51,018 nt of DNA from the NCBI GenBank assembly GCA_002351535.1, contig DEGR01000062.1:1-51018 (forward strand). Reading direction: 5' to 3'. Both the position numbers and the translations under genes were made by a program. The first letter of the stretch is position 1; each line of letters opens with the position of its first letter. The notes beneath the pieces were generated by a model. That model was not told where the DNA came from, did not search any database, and saw only the letters and a program-made list of their open reading frames with translations. The DNA is from Lachnospira sp. UBA2821. Lineage in GTDB: Bacteria; Bacillota; Clostridia; Lachnospirales; Lachnospiraceae. This document shows, one piece after another, positions 33,534-42,417 of the stretch.

Positions 33534-34604
33534 TCAGTCACCAAAACTTATTCCAAGTGATTTGATTTCTTTAATAAATGATGAATCCGGGTCAACCATC
33601 TTAAGCTTTCCTGCCACTTCTGACAAAGGCACTTTAACAATCTCGCCGTTAACCATTCCTACCATGTTACCATACTCTTTGTTCATAATAAGATTGGCAG
33701 CCGCAGCTCCGAATCTTGTCGAGATTACTCTGTCGTAAGGACAGGGTTCTCCACCTCTTTGTGTATGTCCCGGTATGGTAACTCTTACTTCCTGACCTGT
33801 AAGTTCCTCTATCTTTGCACCAATCTCGTACGATACTGACGGATATGGAGACTTAGCTCTCTTTTCTTTTAATTTCTTTTTGGACAACTGTGCATCCTCT
33901 TTAGATATCGCTCCCTCTGCAACAGCAAGTATAGAGAACTTCTTTCCTTCATCCTCTCTTTTCTTAAGTGCCTTTGCCACCTTGTCTATATCGTAAGGTA
34001 TCTCAGGAAGAAGAATTATATCTGCCCCTCCGGCAACGCCGGCATGGAGTGTAAGCCATCCTACTTTGTGTCCCATAACTTCTACTATAAATACTCTTCC
34101 ATGAGAAGCTGCAGTTGTGTGAATACAGTCAATCGCATTAGTTGCTATATTGACGGCACTCTGAAAACCAAATGTAATATCAGTTCCCCATATATCATTG
34201 TCAATTGTCTTAGGAAGTGACACAACATTTAACCCCTCCTCAGACAGAAGATTGGCTGTCTTGTGAGTTCCATTTCCTCCAAGCACTACGAGACACTCAA
34301 GTCCGAGTTTTTTATAAGTATTTTTCATTGCCTTAACTTTATCGAGTCCATTTTCATCCGGTGTTCTCATAAGTTTGAAAGGTTGTCTTGAAGTTCCTAT
34401 TATAGTGCCACCCTGTGTAAGTATTCCCGAAAAATCTTTAGGATTCATTGTATGATATTCCCCATATATAAGTCCTTTATATCCTTCATGAAATCCTATA
34501 ATCTCCACATCTTTCACGTTATTATATAATGCTTTGGCAACGCCTCTCATAGAAGCATTAAGACTCTGACAATCCCCACCGCTTGTTAACATTCCAATCT
34601 TCAT
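33534..34604 (-). CDS. pfkA: 6-phosphofructokinase
   Basis: 356 aa. Starts MKIGMLTSGGDCQ. Diagnostic residues are GGNGT at the site that separates ATP from PPi enzymes (Gly kept, as in ATP-dependent forms), PKTIDND with Lys where E. coli PfkA has Gly, and the substrate motif VMGHKVGWLT and HTQRGGEPCPYDR. This is the mixed Gly/Lys class, seen in ATP-dependent actinobacterial enzymes, so ATP use is likelier but not certain. It commits fructose-6-phosphate to glycolysis. The start at 34604 is preferred over an upstream extension because GGTGGAAGG immediately precedes it. Confidence 0.9.
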   Translation of the reverse strand: MKIGMLTSGGDCQSLNASMRGVAKALYNNVKDVEIIGFHEGYKGLIYGEYHTMNPKDFSGILTQGGTIIGTSRQPFKLMRTPDENGLDKVKAMKNTYKKLGLECLVVLGGNGTHKTANLLSEEGLNVVSLPKTIDNDIWGTDITFGFQSAVNIATNAIDCIHTTAASHGRVFIVEVMGHKVGWLTLHAGVAGGADIILLPEIPYDIDKVAKALKKREDEGKKFSILAVAEGAISKEDAQLSKKKLKEKRAKSPYPSVSYEIGAKIEELTGQEVRVTIPGHTQRGGEPCPYDRVISTRFGAAAANLIMNKEYGNMVGMVNGEIVKVPLSEVAGKLKMVDPDSSFIKEIKSLGISFGD

Positions 34605-34684
34605 ACACCTTCCACCTTTCCTGCAAAATCTTCTCTCTAAATCATTATTTACAAATCCGCTGACCATTAAACCTTAATGTTAGT

Positions 34685-34713
34685 ATTATATAATAAATAA
34701 TTATTATTCGCAA
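34685..34713 (-). promoter_or_regulatory. promoter of pfkA (and probably dnaX-ebfC-recR-SMC operon)
   Basis: Minus strand: TTGCGA (34708-34713), 17-bp spacer, perfect TATAAT (34685-34690). Confidence 0.7.
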
Positions 34714-34745
34714 CATTGCTTCCCCACTAAAAATTTTTGCATACG

Positions 34746-34788
34746 CAAAACAGAGTCCGGTCAATATTAGATATCTCCGGACTCTGTG
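34746..34788 (-). terminator. intrinsic terminator at the end of the kinase/FHA island
   Basis: A perfect 11-bp stem ACAGAGTCCGG / CCGGACTCTGT is followed on the minus strand by TTTT. It lies about 130 nt after the last gene of the island. Confidence 0.7.
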
Positions 34789-34918
34789 CGACATGTATTA
34801 TCCTTATTAATTATTTTTCCCCTTCACATGCCTGTTCATAATATCATATGCCTTTTAAAGATTGTGAAAGTTGTATATTTTAACTATAATATTGCAATTT
34901 TCGACATAATAATACAAA

Positions 34919-35836
34919 TTAATACAACTCTTTTTCAATACTTTCTAACATATCTGATATCGTAGGTATTTTATCTATTTCTCTGTTAATAGCTGATGGC
35001 AGATACAATCTGATTCCCTTAACGGTTACAATATAGTATGCAATCAGCATAACTATAACTACTGCAATCATAATATATACAGTGTAGTCTTTACCAACTT
35101 TCTCATACTGTGATAATAAAAATGCAACTATGAATATGCCAATCAAAGATGATATATAAAACAGCATACCGGCAACCGGTATATATATAAATAATAATAT
35201 CGCTGCTACAAAGATAACAGGTGCCTCAACTGCCGACCTTACTGATACAATTCCTAATGCTTCCCTAAAGTCCACACTTTCTTTTTTTATTTTTAATACA
35301 CAGAATATTACGGCTGCAAATATCACTGATATTAACACAGAAAACATAAGTGTTACAAAAAAGCCTTTTATACCTGAGAACAGGTATTTAGTTATTAAAT
35401 CTTCATACTCTCCCATTTTTGACTTCATAAAATAATTAATCCTGTTAATCTCTACGGCTGCAAAAAGTCCGGAACATATACCCTGAATCAGGATAAATAT
35501 AATAATTTCCATCATCGTTGCAGTCTTTACAAATTCTCTGCCTGCTGTTACCGGCTTCTTACAAATCATCAGAAATTTAACCCATATCTGACTTAATGCT
35601 CCAACATTAATATTAATGTTAAGTTCACCATTATTATATGATGCACTTCCTGCCTGCCCATTCACACCGTTGGCATTGCCTGTGTTATTAGCATTATTCA
35701 CATTATTAATATTACTGACATTATTGACAGTTCCTGCAGAATATGCCGTACTGCCATTTCTTTCTGCAACTGCTTTCTCACAATTGCACAACATTCCCTC
35801 ACCTAACTGGGTTCCACAATATTTACAAAAAGACAT
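34919..35836 (-). CDS. zinc-ribbon multi-pass membrane protein
   Basis: 305 aa. Starts with a zinc ribbon (CKYCGTQLGEGMLCNC), then an Asn-rich linker (residues about 40-75, NNVNN-like) and about five hydrophobic helices from residue 110 on. A Yip1-like fold is possible. Function is unknown. It is the last gene of the signalling island, 30 nt after a membrane-anchored protein. The ATG at 35836 has AAAGGAG 7 nt upstream and is preferred to one at 35860. Confidence 0.7.
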   Translation of the reverse strand: MSFCKYCGTQLGEGMLCNCEKAVAERNGSTAYSAGTVNNVSNINNVNNANNTGNANGVNGQAGSASYNNGELNININVGALSQIWVKFLMICKKPVTAGREFVKTATMMEIIIFILIQGICSGLFAAVEINRINYFMKSKMGEYEDLITKYLFSGIKGFFVTLMFSVLISVIFAAVIFCVLKIKKESVDFREALGIVSVRSAVEAPVIFVAAILLFIYIPVAGMLFYISSLIGIFIVAFLLSQYEKVGKDYTVYIMIAVVIVMLIAYYIVTVKGIRLYLPSAINREIDKIPTISDMLESIEKELY

Positions 35837-35866
35837 TCCTAATCTCCTTTCATCTGCCATGTTTTG

Positions 35867-36634
35867 TTATTTTACAGTATCCTTTGCTTTTTCAAATACA
35901 CCTTTAAGTATATTTAATGTCGAATTCGAAATATTTGCCTCAGGCATTTTTATTTTATCAACATTTTTATACTCATAACTTGCATTGACTGTCAATTTAA
36001 CACCATCAATATTAGTCTGCAGATACATTTTATTCTCGTCTTCTGGAATACCTACTATAATCTTTTTTCCTTTATATTTCGTCTCAAAAAAATCGGCTTT
36101 TGCAAGGTATGGGTCATCCGCATCTTCCGGTCTGTCAACCTTTTTAAATGTATTCTTATTAAATAAAAATGAGAACGACTCTGCTTTCTTCACTTTTTCT
36201 ACATCTTCATCGCCTGTTATCTCTTTAATCTGGTCAAACGATATATATGTATCACCAAGAACAAACTTTAATATTTTGCTGATAGAGCTGTTACTGCCTT
36301 TAATAGCATATTCTAAAAGCGGTTTAACATTAAATATAACTTCGCCTGATTTATCACCATACACTTTAAGAAGGTTAATATTTTCTACACTTACATCACC
36401 CTCGACTACATCGTCTGACTTTTGTCCTGAAACATTTCCATTCAGAAATATTCCGCCCATGCCCAAGTCTGTTCCATCTATTTTATAATCGAGAGTATAT
36501 TCATAATTACCGTTCAGAAGTTTATCTATCCTGCCCGCCACTTTAAAATATGGTCTCAGATAAATATACCCGGCTGCTGCCATTACTATAATCAGAGATA
36601 TGACTATGCAAATTATTTTTTTCCTTTTTTTCAT
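35867..36634 (-). CDS. membrane-anchored extracellular protein of unknown function
   Basis: 255 aa. A basic start and one hydrophobic helix (about residues 7-26) are followed by a soluble domain with alternating beta-like segments (YEYTLDYKIDG, VKLTVNASYEYKN). I recognise no family. It lies 25 nt after the PP2C gene with a good AGGAG site and belongs to the same transcript. Confidence 0.65.
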   Translation of the reverse strand: MKKRKKIICIVISLIIVMAAAGYIYLRPYFKVAGRIDKLLNGNYEYTLDYKIDGTDLGMGGIFLNGNVSGQKSDDVVEGDVSVENINLLKVYGDKSGEVIFNVKPLLEYAIKGSNSSISKILKFVLGDTYISFDQIKEITGDEDVEKVKKAESFSFLFNKNTFKKVDRPEDADDPYLAKADFFETKYKGKKIIVGIPEDENKMYLQTNIDGVKLTVNASYEYKNVDKIKMPEANISNSTLNILKGVFEKAKDTVK

Positions 36635-36659
36635 AAACGTCTCCTATCATATGCGTACA

Positions 36660-37484
36660 TCAGTCTTTTAACTGTGTTTTCTCAACAATCATACATGTAA
36701 CGTTATCTTTTGCTCCTTTAAACATAGATAAGCCATACAGTCGCTGAACACGTTGTTTTACGGTTAATTCCTTCTGCGAAAGAACACTTTTAATTTGTGC
36801 CGTATTACATTCGTCATATACTCCATCACTGCAAATAAGAAACACATCATCTATTCTGAAGTCAATCCACTCACCTTCCACCGGATGAAAATACTGTCCC
36901 GATGTATCACGTCCTATATACTCCGTAAGCTGATGAACATCCTTTGGGTCTGCCTCCGATATATCCTTGCAAAATCCTATATCTATCTTCATCTGTGCCA
37001 TCGTCTGGTCACTCGTCAGTAAATACAATTCATTATTACGAAGTAAATACGCTCTGCTGTCTCCAATATGATAAACCTTTGCCATTATCCCGTCGGTCAC
37101 AAGTGCTGTACCTGTAGTCCCTGTCACAGCCATCTCACTTCTTGCATTAACAATTCTGTTATTTGCACTTAAATATGTTGCACTTATAATATTGTCGACT
37201 GCCTCATATGTAAAATCCGGTTCAATATCCACAATAGCATTTTTCATTTCCTCTGCAGCGTATTTCGAAGCAATTTCCCCTCTCTCCGCTCCACCGATAC
37301 CATCATATACGGCAAAACAGTTCCATCTCACAACATTACCAATATCCAATTCCGCTTCTGTATGTCCCTCTGAATTTTCATTAATTGAATTTCCTATCAG
37401 GTAGTTATCCTCATTTGCCGCTCTTACTTTACCGACATCACTTATAACATAGCCATTAATCTCATAAGCTTTAACATCCGACAT
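36660..37484 (-). CDS. PP2C-type protein serine/threonine phosphatase
   Basis: 274 aa. PP2C motifs are intact: VRAANEDNYLI, VYDGIGGAERGEIAS (metal-binding DG), GTTGTALV, VYHIGDSRAYLL, SDGVYDE and a terminal AKDNVTCMIV. It needs two Mn/Mg ions, is cytosolic, and removes phosphate from Ser/Thr. Its start codon shares one base with the stop of the kinase gene (TAATG), so kinase and phosphatase are translationally coupled and are likely to act on the same targets, such as the FHA-ABC protein. Confidence 0.93.
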   Translation of the reverse strand: MSDVKAYEINGYVISDVGKVRAANEDNYLIGNSINENSEGHTEAELDIGNVVRWNCFAVYDGIGGAERGEIASKYAAEEMKNAIVDIEPDFTYEAVDNIISATYLSANNRIVNARSEMAVTGTTGTALVTDGIMAKVYHIGDSRAYLLRNNELYLLTSDQTMAQMKIDIGFCKDISEADPKDVHQLTEYIGRDTSGQYFHPVEGEWIDFRIDDVFLICSDGVYDECNTAQIKSVLSQKELTVKQRVQRLYGLSMFKGAKDNVTCMIVEKTQLKD

Positions 37485-39145
37485 TAAAACAACCCCCTTG
37501 TATTTTTAATAAATTTACCATTATGAAAACGTTTAAGTGCATCCTGATTTCCCAGATTTGCACTGCTCCTAAACCAGTTTTCCGCTGTCTTTCTATATTT
37601 ACGGTTACCTAGTTCTTCATATAGACAAGCCATATTATACATAGTCTTTCCTGCCAGTTTCTCATCACTAATCTGCTCAAGAATACCCGTAAACATGTTT
37701 ATAGCTATCTCTATATCTTTTGCTACGCCATATCCCTTCCCTGTACAGTATGCTAATTCATACACTGCTTCCGGTGATTTTGACCTTCTATACCATCCAA
37801 CAGCCTTTTCCTGCCATCCGCGCTCAAAATAATTTCTTCCGACTATGGCAGCATCTATATCTATTTCATTATAATTTATCTTTTTTAATTCAATGTCCTC
37901 AAGCCCCAGTAAATCACTATAATTATCTGTTCTGCTTTCCTGCTTTATAATAATCTCATCATTATCCGGTAATTCTTTATCAGAATAAATATATTTTTCA
38001 GACAGGGCCGGAACTGTTGCATAAGGATCTGTTTCTTTCTTTTTCTCATATTCCTTTTGTATTCTCTCATGTTCCTCTGCTTTGTCCTTATCAAATATAT
38101 TGTTATACTTTGTCTGAACTTCTTCCGGCTGTTGCTCTTTTACACTCGCATCTGTTTTATTTTTATCTGTATTAAATTCCTTTGTATCAGAATTATTTGT
38201 ATTAACAGCCTGTTCTTTGACATAATCTGTTCTTGAATCCTGTAACTTCTGAAGTTCTTCCCGAAGTTCAGATGCTTTTTGATACCTGTCGGTGCTTTTA
38301 TAGGCGCATGCCTTTAATATAATATTTCCAAGCTGTTCACTTACATTCTCAGGTCTGGGAATCTCGTCCCCACGCAATCTCCTCTTAATCTCTTCTGTTC
38401 CTACAAATGCTGTTCTGGCAAATGGAAGCTTATTTCCATTCGCCAGCTCATACATTGACAGTCCAAGACTGTAGATATCGACCTGACTCCCATAATTTCC
38501 GATAAACTGCTCAGGTGCAGCATATGATTCTGTTCCTGTTCGTGTCTCTGCACTTGAGGAATTATTCATCATCTTTGATATTCCGAAGTCACCGAGCAGA
38601 TAATTTCCAAAACTATTGATGAAAATGTTATCAGGCTTTATATCTCTATGTATAATTCCGCTTTTGTGACATATATCCAATGCGGAAGCAATCTGGATTC
38701 CCATTTTAATTATTTCATCTTCCGCAAAAGTTCTCTCTTTTCTTATATCACCTATACTTTTCAGCATGTCCATTCTTATCAGAAGGTCGGTTCCAAAACC
38801 ATTTTCATCCTCCCAATCCCTGAATACATAATCATGGTAACTGACAATGTTAAGCGAACCACCGAGCGTATTCATAAGTTTTATTTCGTTTTCAGCTTTC
38901 TCGCACAATTCCTCTTTATAATTTTCATAATCCTCAAGAAAAGTTTCTGATAACTCATTTCTTTTGCCTTTATGTTCAACAATATTCACAACCTTCATCG
39001 CACACGACTCATTAAATGTACGATTTGCCTTTGTGAGTTCAAATACTGCTGTCTTTCCATTTGAACCCTGTCCTATCGCAGTCTTATTAAGCGTCCAGTC
39101 TCCAAAAACTTTTTCATATTGTTCTGCTCTTGAATTTACCGACAT
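37484..39145 (-). CDS. serine/threonine protein kinase with C-terminal Sel1 repeats, copy 1
   Basis: 553 aa. Kinase domain at about residues 15-285: GQGSNGKTAVF loop, catalytic Lys in CAMKVV, HRDIKPDNIF, LLGDFGISK and the GTESYAAPEQF activation segment. Then a charged linker (about 300-420) and Sel1/TPR-like repeats (about 430-545, e.g. AVYELAYCTGKGYGVAKD). No transmembrane helix or PASTA domain, so it is cytosolic. It is paralogous to the kinase at 43850-45766 and coupled to the PP2C gene. Confidence 0.92.
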   Translation of the reverse strand: MSVNSRAEQYEKVFGDWTLNKTAIGQGSNGKTAVFELTKANRTFNESCAMKVVNIVEHKGKRNELSETFLEDYENYKEELCEKAENEIKLMNTLGGSLNIVSYHDYVFRDWEDENGFGTDLLIRMDMLKSIGDIRKERTFAEDEIIKMGIQIASALDICHKSGIIHRDIKPDNIFINSFGNYLLGDFGISKMMNNSSSAETRTGTESYAAPEQFIGNYGSQVDIYSLGLSMYELANGNKLPFARTAFVGTEEIKRRLRGDEIPRPENVSEQLGNIILKACAYKSTDRYQKASELREELQKLQDSRTDYVKEQAVNTNNSDTKEFNTDKNKTDASVKEQQPEEVQTKYNNIFDKDKAEEHERIQKEYEKKKETDPYATVPALSEKYIYSDKELPDNDEIIIKQESRTDNYSDLLGLEDIELKKINYNEIDIDAAIVGRNYFERGWQEKAVGWYRRSKSPEAVYELAYCTGKGYGVAKDIEIAINMFTGILEQISDEKLAGKTMYNMACLYEELGNRKYRKTAENWFRSSANLGNQDALKRFHNGKFIKNTRGLF

Positions 39146-39170
39146 ACCCTTCCTCCTTTTTCACTCGCTG

Positions 39171-42100
39171 TCACTTCACAAATACCTTCTTTACTTCACT
39201 CCATTCTCCAAGATATAATCCAGCCTTGTAACTTGACCGCACTTTAACGTAATAGCACATTCCCGGCATATTTCCATAACTCAGGGAAGTGCGTGATGTC
39301 TGGACCGTTCTCGTCATACTTTCGCTAAAACTACTGTCCTTTGAAAATACTACAATATAACCTGTTGCCCTGTTATCCTTAGCCCATGAAACACTCATCC
39401 GTCCTTTTCCCGGTGAGGTAAATCTTACAGACGAGACTTTCTGTGGTCTTATCTTTGTCGTTATTATCTTTGTTGCCTTTTTGTATGATGCCGTCTCCGG
39501 TGCAGTAATAGTAATCTTTAAGTTTCCACAGCCTTTTAACTTCACCAATCCTTTATTATCTACACTGGCTATTTTTTTATTATCCACAGAATATTTAAGC
39601 TTTACATCTCCCTTTGCCTTAGCTTTTATATCAAGACTACTCTTACCTGTGTATATCTTTGGAACTGACTTTACAGATATAACCTGTTTCTCTTTAGGCA
39701 ATACAGTTATTGTCACTTTCTTTGTTGCTTTTTTATATTTTGTTGTCTCTGAAGCCGTAACCGTTATAACTGATTTTCCGGGTTTCCTAGCATTCATTAC
39801 ACCATTTGAATCAATCGTTATTACTGATTTATTGCCTGATTTGTATGTTAATCTTCCATCCCCGGATGTCTCTGCTCCAAGAAGAATCCCCTTCGTTCCC
39901 GATTTAATACTCTTCGTCTTAACAGTGATATTCTGTGATTTCTTTTCTACATTCTTAGATATAATTCTGTATTGCGTCTTAGCAGTTCCTGTGTAATTGC
40001 CTTTTCCATATAAAACGACTTCATACTCACCGATTTTCGTATCATCGGGCCATGTAAAATCATAATCTGTATCTGCCTCTAATTCTTTTCCGTCAACTTT
40101 TATATGTTCAATAATTATCCAAGGATTTTCACCATTATATGTAAATTCAGATTGTGCTAATTCAATCTTTGCCGTCGATATATCTTTAGGTGTTATTGTA
40201 TAGTTGACTGTTACGCTACCGTAATAATTACCTTTGCCATGTACTGTTACCTTATACACCTTTGCATCACTTGCAGATACCGAACCGACATAATAATCGA
40301 TTCCTTCTGTTAATCTTATGCCATTTAAATATACTGATGTTACTTTTGGATTCCGATAATTTCCATTATATACTACTTTATCTTCTAAAAGTGTTACCTT
40401 TGCCTTACTAATATCCTCTGACTTTTTTTCTTCTTGAATTCTGTATGATGTCTTTGCCGTTCCCGTATAATTGCCTTTTCCATTTATTTCAAAGCTATAT
40501 TCACCTACATTTTTATTATCCGGCTGAGTATAATTGTAATCTCTACCTGCCTGCAATGTTTTTCCATCTATTGTAACCGACTTGATAGTTATATACGGAC
40601 TTGTTCCATTATATATGAATCCATATTGCCCTAATTCAATCTTTGCCGTCGATATATCTTTAGGTGTTATTGTATAGTTGACTGTTACACTACCATAATA
40701 ACTACCTTTGCCGTATACCGTTACCTTATACACCTTTGCATCGCTTGCAGATACTGAGCTGACATAATAATCGGTTCCTTCTGTCAATTTTTTCCCATGT
40801 AGATATACAGACATCACCTCAGGATTCTGATAATTCCCATTATATATAACATTATCTTCTAAAAATGTTACCTGTGCACCACTAATATCCCCTGACTTTT
40901 TTTCTTCTTGAATTCTGTATAATGTCTTTGCCGTTCCTGTATAATTATTTTTTCCATTTATTTCAAAGCTATATTCACCTACATTTTTACTAACCGGCTG
41001 ATTATAATTGTAATCTATGCCGGAACTCAATGTTTGTCCGTCTATTGTAACCGACTTGATAACTATAACAGGACTTGTTCCGTCATATTCAAACTCAGAT
41101 TGCTCTAATTTAATTTTTGCCGTCGATATATCCTTAGGCTCTACCGTATATTTGGCTGCTACACTACCATAACAACTACCTTTGCCATATACCGTTACCC
41201 TGTACTCATTGGCATTACATGCAGATACCGAATCAACATAATAATCGGTTCCTTCTGTCAATTTTTTCCCATGTAGATATACAGACGTTACCTTAGGATT
41301 CTGATAATTCCCACTATATATAACCTTGTCTTTTAAAAGTGTTACCTGTGCATCGCTGATATCATTATTATCCTTAAATATAGAAAGTTCCGGATGACTA
41401 TCTCCCATAGTCCATGTTCCGTCAAAATCCCATCCTAAATCAATAAATGTATCTTTGTCTTTTAATCTGGAATCGTCTGCATCTAATGCCAGATTATTGC
41501 TGACATAACTATTTCCATCAGCATTTAACGCAATGACATCTGTACGATTCTCACTTGATACTTCTTTTAATGCCACTACATTTCTTTTTACAGACGTCAT
41601 GTCTATGTCACTTATATTATCAGTTTCAATATACCCAGTTATTCCAGTTGCACATATTTTTCCTTTCGCAATGACTTTACCCATTATCAAACAATTATTT
41701 ACCACAGAACCACATCGCAAATAACCTATTCCCCCTGAAACATGTCCCATACCAATTGATTCACCCTCAACATACACATTTGCATAACAATTATTAATAG
41801 TAGAGTTACTAAAGTAACCAACAAATGCTCCAAAACACCCAACAACTGCTGAACTCTTTATATTTCCTTCGACCGAACATTCTGTAATAATCGAACCATT
41901 AATTGATTCTCCAGCTATTATCCCACAATCCGCTGTACCTTCCGCTGTACCTTCCACCTTAGCATTTATATCAACATTTATAAATGCAATTCTTTTTATT
42001 TTAGCATTACTTATATATGAAAAAAAACCTATCTTAACAAGATAATCCGATTTAATCTCCTCATCCACTGTCATATTAATAATTTTATGTCCCTTGCCAT

Positions 42101-42368
42101 CCAATGAACCATAAAAACCTCCAATTGGCTCCCAATTTATACCACTTAGGTCTATATCACTTCCTAATTCATAATATGCAAATCTATTATTTTTTATCTC
42201 TTTTAACTGCTGTACATTTGTAATAATATATGGGTCACCACTTGTGCCACTTCCACTTCCAGAAAAGCCATTAGATGCAGCTTTTGCGCAATAATCAGGA
42301 TTTCCCAAAACCATGACTGCCACCATTACTATGGAAAGTAATAATGCAAATACTCTTTTTTTCTTCAT
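39171..42368 (-). CDS. secreted surface protein: GLUG-like region, six Ig-like repeats, Big domains, FN3
   Basis: 1065 aa. Signal peptide 1-31 (cleavage near AKAAS). Residues 35-335 are a beta-helix/GLUG-like region (ELGSDIDLSG, SLDGKGHKI, GGIGYL). Residues 336-809 contain three 158-residue repeats, each a pair of about 79-residue Ig-like domains beginning DISxAxV and DISTAKI. Residues 811-975 are two Big-type domains and 976-1065 a fibronectin-III-like domain. No LPxTG or other wall anchor is visible at the C-terminus. It is probably an extracellular adhesin or glycan-binding protein. Its leader, signal peptide and C-terminal domains are shared with the next gene upstream (42418-43797). Confidence 0.82.
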   Translation of the reverse strand: MKKKRVFALLLSIVMVAVMVLGNPDYCAKAASNGFSGSGSGTSGDPYIITNVQQLKEIKNNRFAYYELGSDIDLSGINWEPIGGFYGSLDGKGHKIINMTVDEEIKSDYLVKIGFFSYISNAKIKRIAFINVDINAKVEGTAEGTADCGIIAGESINGSIITECSVEGNIKSSAVVGCFGAFVGYFSNSTINNCYANVYVEGESIGMGHVSGGIGYLRCGSVVNNCLIMGKVIAKGKICATGITGYIETDNISDIDMTSVKRNVVALKEVSSENRTDVIALNADGNSYVSNNLALDADDSRLKDKDTFIDLGWDFDGTWTMGDSHPELSIFKDNNDISDAQVTLLKDKVIYSGNYQNPKVTSVYLHGKKLTEGTDYYVDSVSACNANEYRVTVYGKGSCYGSVAAKYTVEPKDISTAKIKLEQSEFEYDGTSPVIVIKSVTIDGQTLSSGIDYNYNQPVSKNVGEYSFEINGKNNYTGTAKTLYRIQEEKKSGDISGAQVTFLEDNVIYNGNYQNPEVMSVYLHGKKLTEGTDYYVSSVSASDAKVYKVTVYGKGSYYGSVTVNYTITPKDISTAKIELGQYGFIYNGTSPYITIKSVTIDGKTLQAGRDYNYTQPDNKNVGEYSFEINGKGNYTGTAKTSYRIQEEKKSEDISKAKVTLLEDKVVYNGNYRNPKVTSVYLNGIRLTEGIDYYVGSVSASDAKVYKVTVHGKGNYYGSVTVNYTITPKDISTAKIELAQSEFTYNGENPWIIIEHIKVDGKELEADTDYDFTWPDDTKIGEYEVVLYGKGNYTGTAKTQYRIISKNVEKKSQNITVKTKSIKSGTKGILLGAETSGDGRLTYKSGNKSVITIDSNGVMNARKPGKSVITVTASETTKYKKATKKVTITVLPKEKQVISVKSVPKIYTGKSSLDIKAKAKGDVKLKYSVDNKKIASVDNKGLVKLKGCGNLKITITAPETASYKKATKIITTKIRPQKVSSVRFTSPGKGRMSVSWAKDNRATGYIVVFSKDSSFSESMTRTVQTSRTSLSYGNMPGMCYYVKVRSSYKAGLYLGEWSEVKKVFVK
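39942..41363. repeat. three tandem 474-bp coding repeats
   Basis: Direct repeats inside the surface-protein gene starting at 41363, 40889 and 40415, each encoding 158 residues. The second and third are the most alike. Such repeats can expand or contract by recombination. Confidence 0.8.
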
Positions 42369-42417
42369 GTAACATTCCTCCTATCACCATTTTTAACAAT
42401 TTATAATACAATTTGTA

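Larger units (their letters stand above)
34605..34918. other. intergenic region with pfkA promoter and island terminator
   Basis: No gene is visible. From low to high coordinate it holds the pfkA leader (about 80 nt), the pfkA promoter, the terminator of the upstream island and about 130 bp of AT-rich 3' sequence in which I see nothing further. Confidence 0.6.

Noticed and set aside
39942..41363. Regular repeats considered as a CRISPR array
   Set aside because: Units are 474 bp, in frame and encode Ig-like domains; there are no short repeats with unique spacers.
42396..42414. Palindrome ATAATACAA-A-TTGTATTAT after the CBM26-like gene as a terminator
   Set aside because: The stem is entirely AT-rich apart from one C-G pair per arm and no T run follows on the minus strand, so termination is unlikely; it may be chance in AT-rich DNA.
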